The notes below the pieces were generated by a model. The model was not told the DNA's origin. It saw nothing but the letters and a program-made list of their open reading frames with translations, and ran no database searches. A stretch of DNA of 64,000 nt from an uncultured Porphyromonadaceae bacterium (lineage in GTDB: Bacteria; Bacteroidota; Bacteroidia; Bacteroidales; Muribaculaceae). The DNA is taken from NCBI GenBank assembly GCA_902491625.1, contig CABUIO010000005.1, forward strand, positions 28,883 through 92,882, written 5' to 3'. Shown here one piece after another: positions 51,287 to 59,823 of this stretch (position 1 is the stretch's first letter; the number at the start of each line of letters is the position of its first letter). The position numbers and the translations under genes are program-made.

Positions 51287-51751
51287 ATGGCCAACACGTT
51301 TTCCGACATATATCTCCATATCGTTTTCTCCGTGAAGGATCGCGCCAATGTCATCCCTCTTGAAGCACTCCCTGTGGTTCATGCGGTCATGGGGAAATAT
51401 CTCAGGCAACAACATCATATTCCCATAGCGATCGGAGGGACGTTCAACCACGTCCATATTCTCATCAGGTATTGTATCACGCAACCGATTCCCGATATGG
51501 TGAGGGAGCTTAAAAAGCTCACGACCAAGTTTATCATGATGAACAGGATAACGGGTTGCAGATTCGCATGGCAACGCGGCTATGGATGCTTCTCGTATTC
51601 TTCGTCTCAAGTCGGGGATGTGGCACAATACATCAGGAATCAGTTGTCGCATCATGCCAATCAATCGCTCCAGAATGAATACGAAAATATTCTTCGGAAT
51701 CGAGGCATACAATTTGAGGCGAAATATCTTCTCGACGATTGCGGAATGTGA
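51287..51751 (+). CDS. Intact REP-associated tyrosine transposase (RAYT, IS200-like)
   Basis: 154 aa from the ATG at 51287 (MANTFSDIYLHIVFSVKDR); the upstream frame runs through repeats. HUH motif in GGTFNHVHILI, then FAWQRGYGCFSYSSSQVGDV and the tyrosine segment QYIRNQLSHHANQS, as in RAYTs. These single-domain Y1 enzymes nick REP-type hairpins and are thought to spread them. It sits inside its own repeat array, and its last codons are part of a 31-bp repeat. No interruption. Confidence 0.93.
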   Translation: MANTFSDIYLHIVFSVKDRANVIPLEALPVVHAVMGKYLRQQHHIPIAIGGTFNHVHILIRYCITQPIPDMVRELKKLTTKFIMMNRITGCRFAWQRGYGCFSYSSSQVGDVAQYIRNQLSHHANQSLQNEYENILRNRGIQFEAKYLLDDCGM

Positions 51752-51786
51752 TGAAAATCCGACGCCGTAGCGGCGTCGGATTTTTT
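51733..51786. repeat. 31-bp direct repeat plus terminal REP hairpin after RAYT
   Basis: 51733-51763 is identical to 50802-50832 and covers the end of the RAYT gene. It continues into the palindrome AATCCGACGCCG..CGGCGTCGGATT, followed by TTTTTG, which can also act as terminator. Confidence 0.85.
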
Positions 51787-51830
51787 GTCCGTTTCTGTCC
51801 GTGAAATAAATTCGGACATACCGAACCATC

Positions 51831-51864
51831 TTTGCACCTCATTAATGATTTTTTGTTATATTTG
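51831..51864 (+). promoter_or_regulatory. Promoter of the kinase-GTPase cluster
   Basis: TTTG at 51831-51834 and TATATTTG at 51857-51864 (22 bp apart), about 30 bp before the ATG at 51894. The only convincing promoter I see before this 9.6-kb run of same-strand genes. Confidence 0.65.
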
Positions 51865-51893
51865 CCGATTGAAAGTAATTCTACATCTACACA

Positions 51894-52841
51894 ATGGCTT
51901 CATCTATTCCCCGCCCTATCAATATCGGGCTCAGCATCCTGAGTGTCATAGGTCTGGTGCTGTGGACAGCGGCATCTTTCCTCGGTCTTTTCTTCTATTC
52001 CGGAGGCTCCTACGGCATCAGCATTCCGCTCGCCGTCGCCGTCGGCGGTCTCATGGCGCTTTTCCTTTTCCTGACAAGACGCTACACCTCTTTCGCCGCT
52101 CAAGGCTACAGAACCCGCGAGGCAAACAGATTCAGGTGGATATACCTCGGACTCTACGTCTTCGTCTCGCTCGGTTCGGTATTCTTCGTCATGCACGCCG
52201 TCGCCGTCTCCACGACGATCAAGAACGACTACCGCACGTCAGCCCTGGAGGATCTGCGCGGCCTCTACAATATCGTCGACAAGAACGCTCCCGACGGCAG
52301 CTACGCCGAATATGTCAACAATCAGGTGAACCGCTACCGTCAGGGCAACGGCCATAAGGACGCATCGACGCTGAATTTCGAGTGTCAGCAGCTCCGCGAG
52401 AGGCTTGAGAAGCGTTCGGGCTACAACAATCTCTCCGACGTGGTGAAGGAATACTGGAGCGAGGCCGACTACACGGTGCGCAACTGGGATCTGTTCTACC
52501 TCCCCTCGACTGTCAACACCTACCACGACAAGGAGGCAGCGTGGGTCGATTCCATACAGAGCTGTTCGAACGCCGGTGCCGCCGGAATATACGCCACTCT
52601 CCACACGCCTTATATATCCACCTACAAACCGAAGTCCGACCTCTATTACAAGTTCCGTTCGATCAACTCCTCCGACTTCTCGGGATGGTGCATCCCCGTG
52701 GCGCTTCTGCTACAGATCCTTATCCTGGGAAGCTGGATCGCGATGCTCAAAGGTGGCAACGAACGCTCCACAGGCGTCAACACATCCGAATACGGCGGCG
52801 GTGTGGTCTGGGACTCCAAGAGCACCTGGACACCCGAATAA
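51894..52841 (+). CDS. Polytopic membrane protein, first gene of kinase-GTPase cluster
   Basis: 315 aa. Three N-terminal TM helices (about residues 12-34, 40-60, 80-105) precede a hydrophilic domain of about 155 residues with several Tyr/Asn-rich helices (about 107-260). A fourth TM (about 263-283, PVALLLQILILGSWIAM) and a short tail rich in Gly/Ser/Thr follow. I recognise no family. The loop probably faces the periplasm. 33 bp before the GTPase gene. Confidence 0.75.
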   Translation: MASSIPRPINIGLSILSVIGLVLWTAASFLGLFFYSGGSYGISIPLAVAVGGLMALFLFLTRRYTSFAAQGYRTREANRFRWIYLGLYVFVSLGSVFFVMHAVAVSTTIKNDYRTSALEDLRGLYNIVDKNAPDGSYAEYVNNQVNRYRQGNGHKDASTLNFECQQLRERLEKRSGYNNLSDVVKEYWSEADYTVRNWDLFYLPSTVNTYHDKEAAWVDSIQSCSNAGAAGIYATLHTPYISTYKPKSDLYYKFRSINSSDFSGWCIPVALLLQILILGSWIAMLKGGNERSTGVNTSEYGGGVVWDSKSTWTPE

Positions 52842-52874
52842 TCCCGACTAACCAACATTTTATCCGATTACGAT

Positions 52875-54533
52875 ATGCCACAGGCTTTTACCGGTCATTT
52901 CGACCCTTTTGAGGCTCACATATACACTGTCGACCAGCTCATCGGCTTCATGCAGAGCGAGGGGCTGAGCCTGCAGGAGATACATCAGGTGCGCAACATG
53001 GCGCAGCTCAGCATCCAGGATTTCCTGAAGATGCTCGCCGCCGAGGTCTGCTCGGTCGACGACATCCGCGCCTGCGACGTGCCTCCCAAGACAATCGCGA
53101 CCCTCAAGGAGCGTCAGATGATTCTCAACATCCAGCGCAACGACTGGGAACAGATTCGCACATCCACGGATCCTGACGTGTTCCGCAGCTTCATAGACGA
53201 CTATCCCGACTCGGCGTTCTCCTCCATGGCGGCAAAACGCCTGGAGACCATCACCGACTCCCGCGACTGGGAGGACGCCTGCCGACGCCACACCATGGGT
53301 GCCTATGCCCTCTACATCGAGGATCATCCCGAGGGTGCCCACCGCGACGAGGCGATGGCGCAGCTGCGAAAGCTGGAGACCGAGGAGGCGGAGATCACCG
53401 CCGTGATGCTTGACGACATGCGCAGCCATCCCTGGAACTATCCTCCCTCGATGATGAGCAATCTCCTCAACGGCACCACGACGCTCGATCCCGACGCTCC
53501 GCGCCCCAAGAACGACGAGCATCTCCCTCCCTACGAGCGTTTCCTTGCCCGAGGGCTGAGGTTAAATTTCAAGACACTCGTCGACAACGGCGTAGTGCCG
53601 CCGACCTTCACCGAGGAGATCGTGCAGCGCCCCGAGTATTCGCTGCCGCAGACCGCCGACTTCAACAATTTCCCGCTCGACCGCACCGACATCTTCTTCC
53701 TCGGTGTGCCGCGTTCCGGCAAGTCGACAGTGCTCTCCGCCCTTTTCTACACCATGTACCGCGAAGGACGCTGGAAACACAAGGTCAACATCGACCCTAA
53801 GACAAAGAAGGATCCGAGCCTCCAGTATTACCACGGACTGCTGAAAGCCGTCCAGGCCCACAAGCCGCCGGAGTCGACCTCCACCGACACCATCAGCTAC
53901 ATCAGCATGGATGTCCCTGCCGGCGAGCGCCGCGACAAGACCGCCCATCTCAACTTCGTGGAGATAAGCGGCGAGGCCGTCGAGAAGCTTGCCGAGTCCA
54001 TCTCCACCGACCAGAGCAGCACAGTCGTGTGGGACCGCCTCGGCGCCTCCAACGTCATGCGCAACAACAACAGCAAGATACTCTTCTTCCTCCTGGACTA
54101 CAACACCATCATCGACAACACCGACGGCATGGATGTGCTCGAACAGGAGCTCACCCTCAAGACCGCGCTCGACGTCCTCACCAACGACGGCAAAGGACGC
54201 GACAACACCGACGGCTGCACGATGTCGAAGGTAGAGTCCGTGGCCATCCTCCTCACCAAGGCTGACCTCATGGGTTCCGACAGCGTCGAGGAGCGACAGC
54301 AGATCGCCATGCAGTATCTGCAGTCCAATTTCAAGGGCTTCATGAACACTCTCTCGCAGTATTGCGTGAAGTTCGACATCAACCACCGCAACGGCAACAA
54401 GCCGCTCGTCTTCACCTTCTCGGCCGGAAAATTCTTCGTGGGCAACACGATGGAGTTCGACGACCACGACACCACGCTCCTTGCCAAGCGCATCGAGGAG
54501 CTGGCGCCATACAGGAAAGGCGGCCTGTTCTAA
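52875..54533 (+). CDS. P-loop GTPase-like protein with N-terminal helical repeats
   Basis: 552 aa, no TM. Residues about 1-180 are helical, with two tandem repeats of the form WxxaxxxxtxxaYxxYxxxxPxgxhxxxAxxxL (DWEQIRTSTDPDVFRSFIDD; DWEDACRRHTMGAYALYIED). The P-loop domain has Walker A GVPRSGKST at 277-285, EISG (363-366) where GTPases have DxxG, and TKAD at 461-464 as the G4 base-recognition motif, pointing to GTP. LFFLLDYNTIIDN lies between. Possibly related to the GTPases of proposed bacterial conflict systems, but that link is my inference. Confidence 0.75.
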   Translation: MPQAFTGHFDPFEAHIYTVDQLIGFMQSEGLSLQEIHQVRNMAQLSIQDFLKMLAAEVCSVDDIRACDVPPKTIATLKERQMILNIQRNDWEQIRTSTDPDVFRSFIDDYPDSAFSSMAAKRLETITDSRDWEDACRRHTMGAYALYIEDHPEGAHRDEAMAQLRKLETEEAEITAVMLDDMRSHPWNYPPSMMSNLLNGTTTLDPDAPRPKNDEHLPPYERFLARGLRLNFKTLVDNGVVPPTFTEEIVQRPEYSLPQTADFNNFPLDRTDIFFLGVPRSGKSTVLSALFYTMYREGRWKHKVNIDPKTKKDPSLQYYHGLLKAVQAHKPPESTSTDTISYISMDVPAGERRDKTAHLNFVEISGEAVEKLAESISTDQSSTVVWDRLGASNVMRNNNSKILFFLLDYNTIIDNTDGMDVLEQELTLKTALDVLTNDGKGRDNTDGCTMSKVESVAILLTKADLMGSDSVEERQQIAMQYLQSNFKGFMNTLSQYCVKFDINHRNGNKPLVFTFSAGKFFVGNTMEFDDHDTTLLAKRIEELAPYRKGGLF

Positions 54534-54554
54534 CCTCTACTCCAACACCCAATC

Positions 54555-56351
54555 ATGCAAAGCAAGGTCTACATAGCCGTCAGCGGCTGCAAACGAGGCT
54601 TCTCGATTCTTTACACGACGCCGGGCCTCGACACGACATACCCGGGCATGGCGCAGTCACTCTGCGACATGCGCCAGTATCTGCGCATCTCACGGCCGGG
54701 AACCGACTGGTTCGGCATCGACTATATCCAAGGGTTCCGCGTCTGCTCCGTCTACCGGAGCACGATCGACTCCGCCGGATCATCGGGAGGTTTCATCTCG
54801 GTGGCGCTCGTCATTCCCGACGACGTCAGCCTCGCCTCGACACGCCGTCTCCTCACAGAGATGCTGGAGGCATACTACACCGACCACTACAACCGCCAGT
54901 TCGGCACTCCGCTCCCGGGCAAGCCGGAGACGTGCGACGCGCTTGAGGCCATCCTCGCCGCCCACGCCGCAGAGTTCGTCCGGATGCCGGTGCACTACCA
55001 TCCCGGAGTCTCCGACTTCAACGCGCCGCCCCTCTATGTCGCCGCATGCAACGACGCCGTGACCGACACGATCTTCGCCTCACCTTACAGGAGCGAATAT
55101 CTGCGCGGCGCCAAGCTCATCATGCTCCCCGCCGCCATACTCGCGCAGCCCGCCGCCTACAGCCTGACGGTCAACACCGACCTCGCGACGGTCAATGCCG
55201 TGGCGGGAGCTTCCGACCGTCTCGCAGGACGCATGTCGGCGATCGTGCAGCACGGATGCGCCGTCACCTCCTTCTTCCTCAACGGAACCGACGTGACCGC
55301 CTCCTACAGCTCCGTCTGCCTCCTCCCCTCCGACCGCATCAGCTTCAGCGTGCTCCTCCCCAACGCCAAGGCGACCTCATTCGACGGCACGGTGCAGCAG
55401 GCGCTCGCCTCCCGCACGCTCCTCGCCGTCCGCGACAGATATGGATTCAATTTCTTCCCTTTCGATGTCGCGGTCTCCGTCCGCGGACTCGTCGGCGGCA
55501 TTCCGCGCGAGAACATACTCATGCCGGCGGTTGTCTCGCAAAACGGCGTGATGCCTCTCACGGTCAATGCACGGGGCGAAGGTCATTTCACCGTCAAGAC
55601 ACCGTTCAACACCGCTGCGCTCGCACTCGTGGCCTCCAACGGCGCGAAGGTGCTCGTCAGCCACAGCTTCCTCTCCGCCGACAGCGATCTGCGTGCAGTC
55701 TATCCCATCGATCTGCGCCCCCTGACGATCCGCTATCCGCGCATCGCCAAAGGGAAGGCATCCTTAGGTTTCGACCACGCGGCGTTCCCTCTCGACATCA
55801 CCCCGGATCCACTCACTGTCCTCCTGCCGGCATCACTGCAGGGCGCTCCGGTCCTTTACATCGGCAAGGTCAGATGGAAGATCAATCCTGTCACAGGTGC
55901 GTGCGATTCGCAGAACGACGGCAAGGGAGGCGCCATACCGCTCTGGATTTGGGGCGTCGTGGCAGCGGCCGTACTCGCCATCGGCGGCGCCATATGGTAC
56001 TTCACGTCCCACCGCAACGCTCCCGCTCCCAAGACCGACACCATCGCCAAGACCAAAGACTCCGCGGCCAAGGATTCCGACAACATCAAGGACGCCAAGG
56101 CCATTGCCGATCCGGATGACGTCGACGACGAGGGATTCACCGAAGGCATGAACCCTGACGGTACGCCGGCGGACGACGAAGCCTCATTCGACGATGACGA
56201 TGACGACGATTTCGAGCCGGCGGAGATGATCCCTCCGAGGAGGCCACACGCAATACAGCCGCGGAAGCCCGAAGAGCCCAAAGTGATGCCGGGTGGTGGA
56301 GGCGCCGGCAATCAGCCACGAAATAAGAGGGTGTTTCAAAATAAACGTTAA
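54555..56351 (+). CDS. Single-TM protein next to GTPase (GAP1-like N-terminus?)
   Basis: 598 aa. N-terminal domain (about 1-180) starting VYIAVSGCKRGFSILYTTPG and continuing SSGGFISVALVIPDD. It resembles in outline the N-domains of GTPase-associated proteins that accompany bacterial GTPases (low-confidence comparison). A beta-rich middle precedes one TM at about 462-485 (LWIWGVVAAAVLAIGGAIWYF) and an Ala/Lys/Asp-rich tail. The last codons (KRVFQNKR and stop) lie inside the MITE-like element, so the original C-terminus has been replaced or extended. 21 bp after the GTPase gene. Confidence 0.7.
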   Translation: MQSKVYIAVSGCKRGFSILYTTPGLDTTYPGMAQSLCDMRQYLRISRPGTDWFGIDYIQGFRVCSVYRSTIDSAGSSGGFISVALVIPDDVSLASTRRLLTEMLEAYYTDHYNRQFGTPLPGKPETCDALEAILAAHAAEFVRMPVHYHPGVSDFNAPPLYVAACNDAVTDTIFASPYRSEYLRGAKLIMLPAAILAQPAAYSLTVNTDLATVNAVAGASDRLAGRMSAIVQHGCAVTSFFLNGTDVTASYSSVCLLPSDRISFSVLLPNAKATSFDGTVQQALASRTLLAVRDRYGFNFFPFDVAVSVRGLVGGIPRENILMPAVVSQNGVMPLTVNARGEGHFTVKTPFNTAALALVASNGAKVLVSHSFLSADSDLRAVYPIDLRPLTIRYPRIAKGKASLGFDHAAFPLDITPDPLTVLLPASLQGAPVLYIGKVRWKINPVTGACDSQNDGKGGAIPLWIWGVVAAAVLAIGGAIWYFTSHRNAPAPKTDTIAKTKDSAAKDSDNIKDAKAIADPDDVDDEGFTEGMNPDGTPADDEASFDDDDDDDFEPAEMIPPRRPHAIQPRKPEEPKVMPGGGGAGNQPRNKRVFQNKR

Positions 56352-56659
56352 ATTTGGGGCGGCTGATTTTTAGGCAAAAACCTTTTAAGTCGCAGGAGCA
56401 TAGCGGGCTATGTGACTAAGACGCGAAAGGTTTTTGACAAAAAGCAGACGCAGCAACGCTAACATTTACTTCAACTTCTCAAAAACTTCAAAGAAAATTA
56501 ACCGACACAGTAACATCAAAAATATCAGAGGACTCGTTCATGTCGGCGTCTTTTGCCTTTTGGCTCAGTCACATAGCCCGCTATGCTCCCTCACCTGCAA
56601 GACAAAATCCACCCGACATGAACGACCCCAAATTAACGTTTATTTTTAAACACCCTCTA
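56328..56659. mobile_element. MITE-like element, copy B (inverted relative to copy A)
   Basis: About 332 bp. Ends AGAGGGTGTTTCAAAATAAA and, reverse-complemented, AGAGGGTGTTTAAAAATAAA. Its right 115 bp match the left end of copy A nearly base for base; the centre is more diverged. It lies inside the cluster, between the 598-aa and lipoprotein genes, and fills almost the whole 321-bp gap there. The frames across it repeat a peptide (SHIARYAPSPARQNP) seen in copy A, but only because the DNA is repeated. Confidence 0.87.
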
Positions 56660-56672
56660 AACAACACGGAAA

Positions 56673-57356
56673 ATGAGACGATACCTATATCATATATTAC
56701 TCCTTGCCGCCCTCATCCCGCTGGCGTCCTGCGGCGAACGCGGCAGGTCGAAACTGCCCGACACCGACAAGGGTGTCAGTCAGTCTAACGAAGCCATCGA
56801 GGCCAACATCGCCTCTCTGGCAACCGACGACTGGACGTCGGGCAAGTATGACGAGATAATGGACAACCAGATCGCCGTCTCCACCGAGATTTCCGACGAG
56901 GACCGCATGGCGCTCGCCAAGAAGCTAAACGAGTCGTATGCCGACCAACTGTTGCGCTGCACCGACAGTGTCATGGACAATGCCTGCGCCTCCTCCCACG
57001 CCAAGCTCACCTCGATGAAGGCGGATCTTGACTCACTGAGTCAGAAACTTGAGAACGACTACCGCAAGGCGGACATCGCGGCTTTCAATTCCCGATATGC
57101 CGAACATCAGAAGATGCTCTCATTCACCGTTTCGAGCGCCTACGGCCTGAAGGTCACGCCCGAATCCTCCTACAACGGCGCCTACGACCGCGAGCGCAAG
57201 GCCACGGCGGCCTCCTACCGCGCAAAGTCGCCGAAATGTGAGGAGATAAAACGCAGGATCAGCGCTTCCTACGTCGAGTCTGTACTAAGCAAACGCCGCG
57301 CCAACTTCCAAAGCATCCTTGAACGCAAACGCCGCGAAGCCGCCGCAGCATTATAA
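56673..57356 (+). CDS. Lipoprotein with coiled coil, unknown function
   Basis: 227 aa. Lipobox LIPLASC (Cys20), then a polar, largely helical protein (SLSQKLENDYRKADIAAFNS; a terminal KRRANFQSILERKRREAAAA). No Asp at +2, so outer-membrane sorting is possible. Its ATG is 14 bp after the MITE-like element, so its own upstream sequence is element-derived. 23 bp before the next gene. Confidence 0.75.
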   Translation: MRRYLYHILLLAALIPLASCGERGRSKLPDTDKGVSQSNEAIEANIASLATDDWTSGKYDEIMDNQIAVSTEISDEDRMALAKKLNESYADQLLRCTDSVMDNACASSHAKLTSMKADLDSLSQKLENDYRKADIAAFNSRYAEHQKMLSFTVSSAYGLKVTPESSYNGAYDRERKATAASYRAKSPKCEEIKRRISASYVESVLSKRRANFQSILERKRREAAAAL

Positions 57357-57379
57357 CCGAAATCTAACCACATCAGAAT

Positions 57380-58720
57380 ATGCGCATACTCTCTAAGGAG
57401 TCATTCTCCACGATTCAACCGCTCATGCCCGACAACTACGCGAACCTCCATTCGCGCATGTCGCTCCAGCTCCCTCCGGACATCGCCGCCTGCTTCGCGA
57501 AGTTCACGATGCTGACCGCCCACAACAGCGGCCAGTGGTCGATCGACTGCGAGGGGGAGGATGAGTTCAAGCCAATTTCCACGGCCACGCCGCCGCAACG
57601 CATGGCCGCATCAGATTCCCTGGCACGCCTCACCGAGGCTCTGTCGCGCCGCAACATCGTGAGCAATCCCAAAATGCTCCTGAGCGTGCCCGACGAGTCC
57701 TGCATCTTCTTCCGCCAGCTACCTTCGGGAGACGTCGACATCGTCATCACGCAGTGGGGATACCGCAAGATCGGAAGCGCATCTTCTGTCAACAATATCT
57801 CGCTGCTCATCAACGGTCCCGACGACGGACGCGAGCGTACGGACGTCAATCTCCGCCTTCAGTGGAGCGACGGCATGCCGCTCGCCGACACAAACCTGAA
57901 AGTCGGCATCTACGGCAGCGCTTTCGAGAAAAAATCCGACGCCGAGGGAATCGTACATCTCGGCACTGTCGCGAGCGGCGAACGCTTCACGGTCGACGTC
58001 GAGGGACAGCAGACCGTGGCTCTACACACCGACAGTTCCTCACACGAATATCTCGTGACATTCCCATGGAAAGTCGATGCGAAGATCACATGCGTCGATT
58101 CCACCGACAAGCCGCTGAAACTCACCATCAATGTCGACGGCCGTCCGGTGCAGACCGACGAAGAAGGCATATGCGAGATCAAGGACATCACCCTTGAGAA
58201 AGAGGGTGCTCTGAAAGTGGATTTTCAGGGTCACGACGCGCAGAAATTCCCGCTCAGCCGCGACAGCGCGCGCAATGACTTCCGCTACGTCATCGCCTCC
58301 ATCGCCACGCCGCCCGAGGTAAAGGAGGACGTGCTTCCTCCTGCTCTCCCGGAGAAGCCGGACGACACGGTGGACAACAACCTAAAGGTGCGCATCCGCC
58401 TCGTCGATAAGAAACGCCGTCCGCTCGCCTACACACGCGTCCGGGTCGACCTCAAGAAAGGGTTCGAGGTCACCGACACCGACGCTGACGGAGTCATCTT
58501 CATCGAGCGCAAGGCCTTCACGCAGGGGGAGAAAGTACACATCAAAGTGCTCCCGGAATCCCCCGACAAGATCAAGGCTCCCGCACCGCAGCCCAAGGCG
58601 CAGCCTGCCGTTCCGGCACCACCGCGGCCGGCCAAGCCCGCTCCGGTGCCTCCCGCGCCCCCCGCACCTTCGGCCTCAAAGCCCAAAAAGCCGACACCTC
58701 CGCCAATCCCCGGAAAATGA
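57380..58720 (+). CDS. Ig-like-repeat protein with Pro-rich tail, unknown function
   Basis: 446 aa, no signal peptide or TM. An N-terminal mixed domain (about 1-150, FRQLPSGDVDIVITQWGYRK) precedes carboxypeptidase-regulatory-like Ig modules (about 152-215, 225-290 and 335-400; PLADTNLKVGIYGSAFEKKS, PLAYTRVRVDLKKGFEVTDT). The last about 50 residues are Pro/Ala/Lys-rich (PAPPRPAKPAPVPPAPPAP), usually a linker. It shares its module type with the following gene. Location is probably cytoplasmic, an oddity for such modules. Confidence 0.7.
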   Translation: MRILSKESFSTIQPLMPDNYANLHSRMSLQLPPDIAACFAKFTMLTAHNSGQWSIDCEGEDEFKPISTATPPQRMAASDSLARLTEALSRRNIVSNPKMLLSVPDESCIFFRQLPSGDVDIVITQWGYRKIGSASSVNNISLLINGPDDGRERTDVNLRLQWSDGMPLADTNLKVGIYGSAFEKKSDAEGIVHLGTVASGERFTVDVEGQQTVALHTDSSSHEYLVTFPWKVDAKITCVDSTDKPLKLTINVDGRPVQTDEEGICEIKDITLEKEGALKVDFQGHDAQKFPLSRDSARNDFRYVIASIATPPEVKEDVLPPALPEKPDDTVDNNLKVRIRLVDKKRRPLAYTRVRVDLKKGFEVTDTDADGVIFIERKAFTQGEKVHIKVLPESPDKIKAPAPQPKAQPAVPAPPRPAKPAPVPPAPPAPSASKPKKPTPPPIPGK

Positions 58721-58741
58721 TAACTTTTAAAGATTGCGATT

Positions 58742-59761
58742 ATGGCAAAGAAATATACCGGTAAATTCGATTATACCACCGCCTCCGACAACTACGAGTG
58801 CAAGATGGGCAGCGGCATCCCCTGGTGGGTGTGGCTCATCGTCGGCCTTGTGCTGGCCTTCATCGCCTCCCTGTTCATCCGCTGGGACCGCGACATGAAA
58901 GTGCGTGTGCTCGACGATCTCAACCGCCCGATCGAACAGGCCGACGTGGCCGTCAACTACACCGCCCGCTTCTTCCCCTGGATGAAGAAGGACATGGCGC
59001 TCCACGGCGTCACCGGCAAGACCGGCGAGGTCGAGATCCACGGCATGACCGTCAGCGTCTGGAGCTGGCTTTTCTACCACAACGAGCCGGTAGAGGTCAA
59101 GGGCGCCAAGGGCAATGCATCGGATGCCAAGACCGTGCCGCTCCATTCCAAGGATGTGGTGGTGCTTCATCTCCGTACGCCCGCACAAAAGGTCTCCTTT
59201 GATGTGCGCACGATCGACGCCTTCACCGGCGAGCCTGTGGCCGGAGCCGAACTCCTTCTCACCGTCGACGGCGACGGACAGGCCGGAATCATCCGCACCG
59301 ATGGTGCCGGCAAAGCGACTATTTCGGGTGTGACAGACCGCTCCACTGTCTCCGTGGCGGCGCGTCATCCCAACTATAATCCCAACGACACGACCATCTA
59401 TCAGGAATCGCCGATCAATCTGCGCGGCAAGGTCACCGACATCCCCCTCGCGCCGAAGGTGAAGTGCAACCAGACCGTGGCACACCGCACCGGACAGCCG
59501 CATGTCGAGGTCGACAGAATCGACCTCGGACAGGCCAATGTCGATTTCCCCTTCACCTACTACACCGACTGGCATCCCGATCATATCCGCGTCTACGACG
59601 AGAACGGTAATCTGATCTTCGACGCCACCGATATCGCCACATGCAACGACACTCTGACGCAGATTGTACATTCGCCTACTCGCTATATCAAAGTGACGGT
59701 CGACACCTACAACAACGCCGGTCAGGATTCCAACTGGAATTTCATGGTCGGATGCCCCTGA
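58742..59761 (+). CDS. Single-TM protein with Ig/carboxypeptidase-regulatory-like modules
   Basis: 339 aa. A short cytoplasmic N-terminus (MAKKYTGKFDYTTASDNYEC) is followed by one TM (about residues 27-48, IPWWVWLIVGLVLAFIASLF) and two beta modules (about 50-135, VLDDLNRPIEQADVAVNYTA; and 140-220, DAFTGEPVAGAELLLTVDGD). The C-terminal beta domain includes THxxGQPHVEVDRIDLGQAN-like strands. Predicted to face the periplasm. 62 bp before the kinase gene. Confidence 0.72.
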   Translation: MAKKYTGKFDYTTASDNYECKMGSGIPWWVWLIVGLVLAFIASLFIRWDRDMKVRVLDDLNRPIEQADVAVNYTARFFPWMKKDMALHGVTGKTGEVEIHGMTVSVWSWLFYHNEPVEVKGAKGNASDAKTVPLHSKDVVVLHLRTPAQKVSFDVRTIDAFTGEPVAGAELLLTVDGDGQAGIIRTDGAGKATISGVTDRSTVSVAARHPNYNPNDTTIYQESPINLRGKVTDIPLAPKVKCNQTVAHRTGQPHVEVDRIDLGQANVDFPFTYYTDWHPDHIRVYDENGNLIFDATDIATCNDTLTQIVHSPTRYIKVTVDTYNNAGQDSNWNFMVGCP

Positions 59762-59823
59762 CGGACAACCGACTGATTGAACCGGACAGACAATCCTTAT
59801 AAATCCTATAAGCCTCAACCAAC

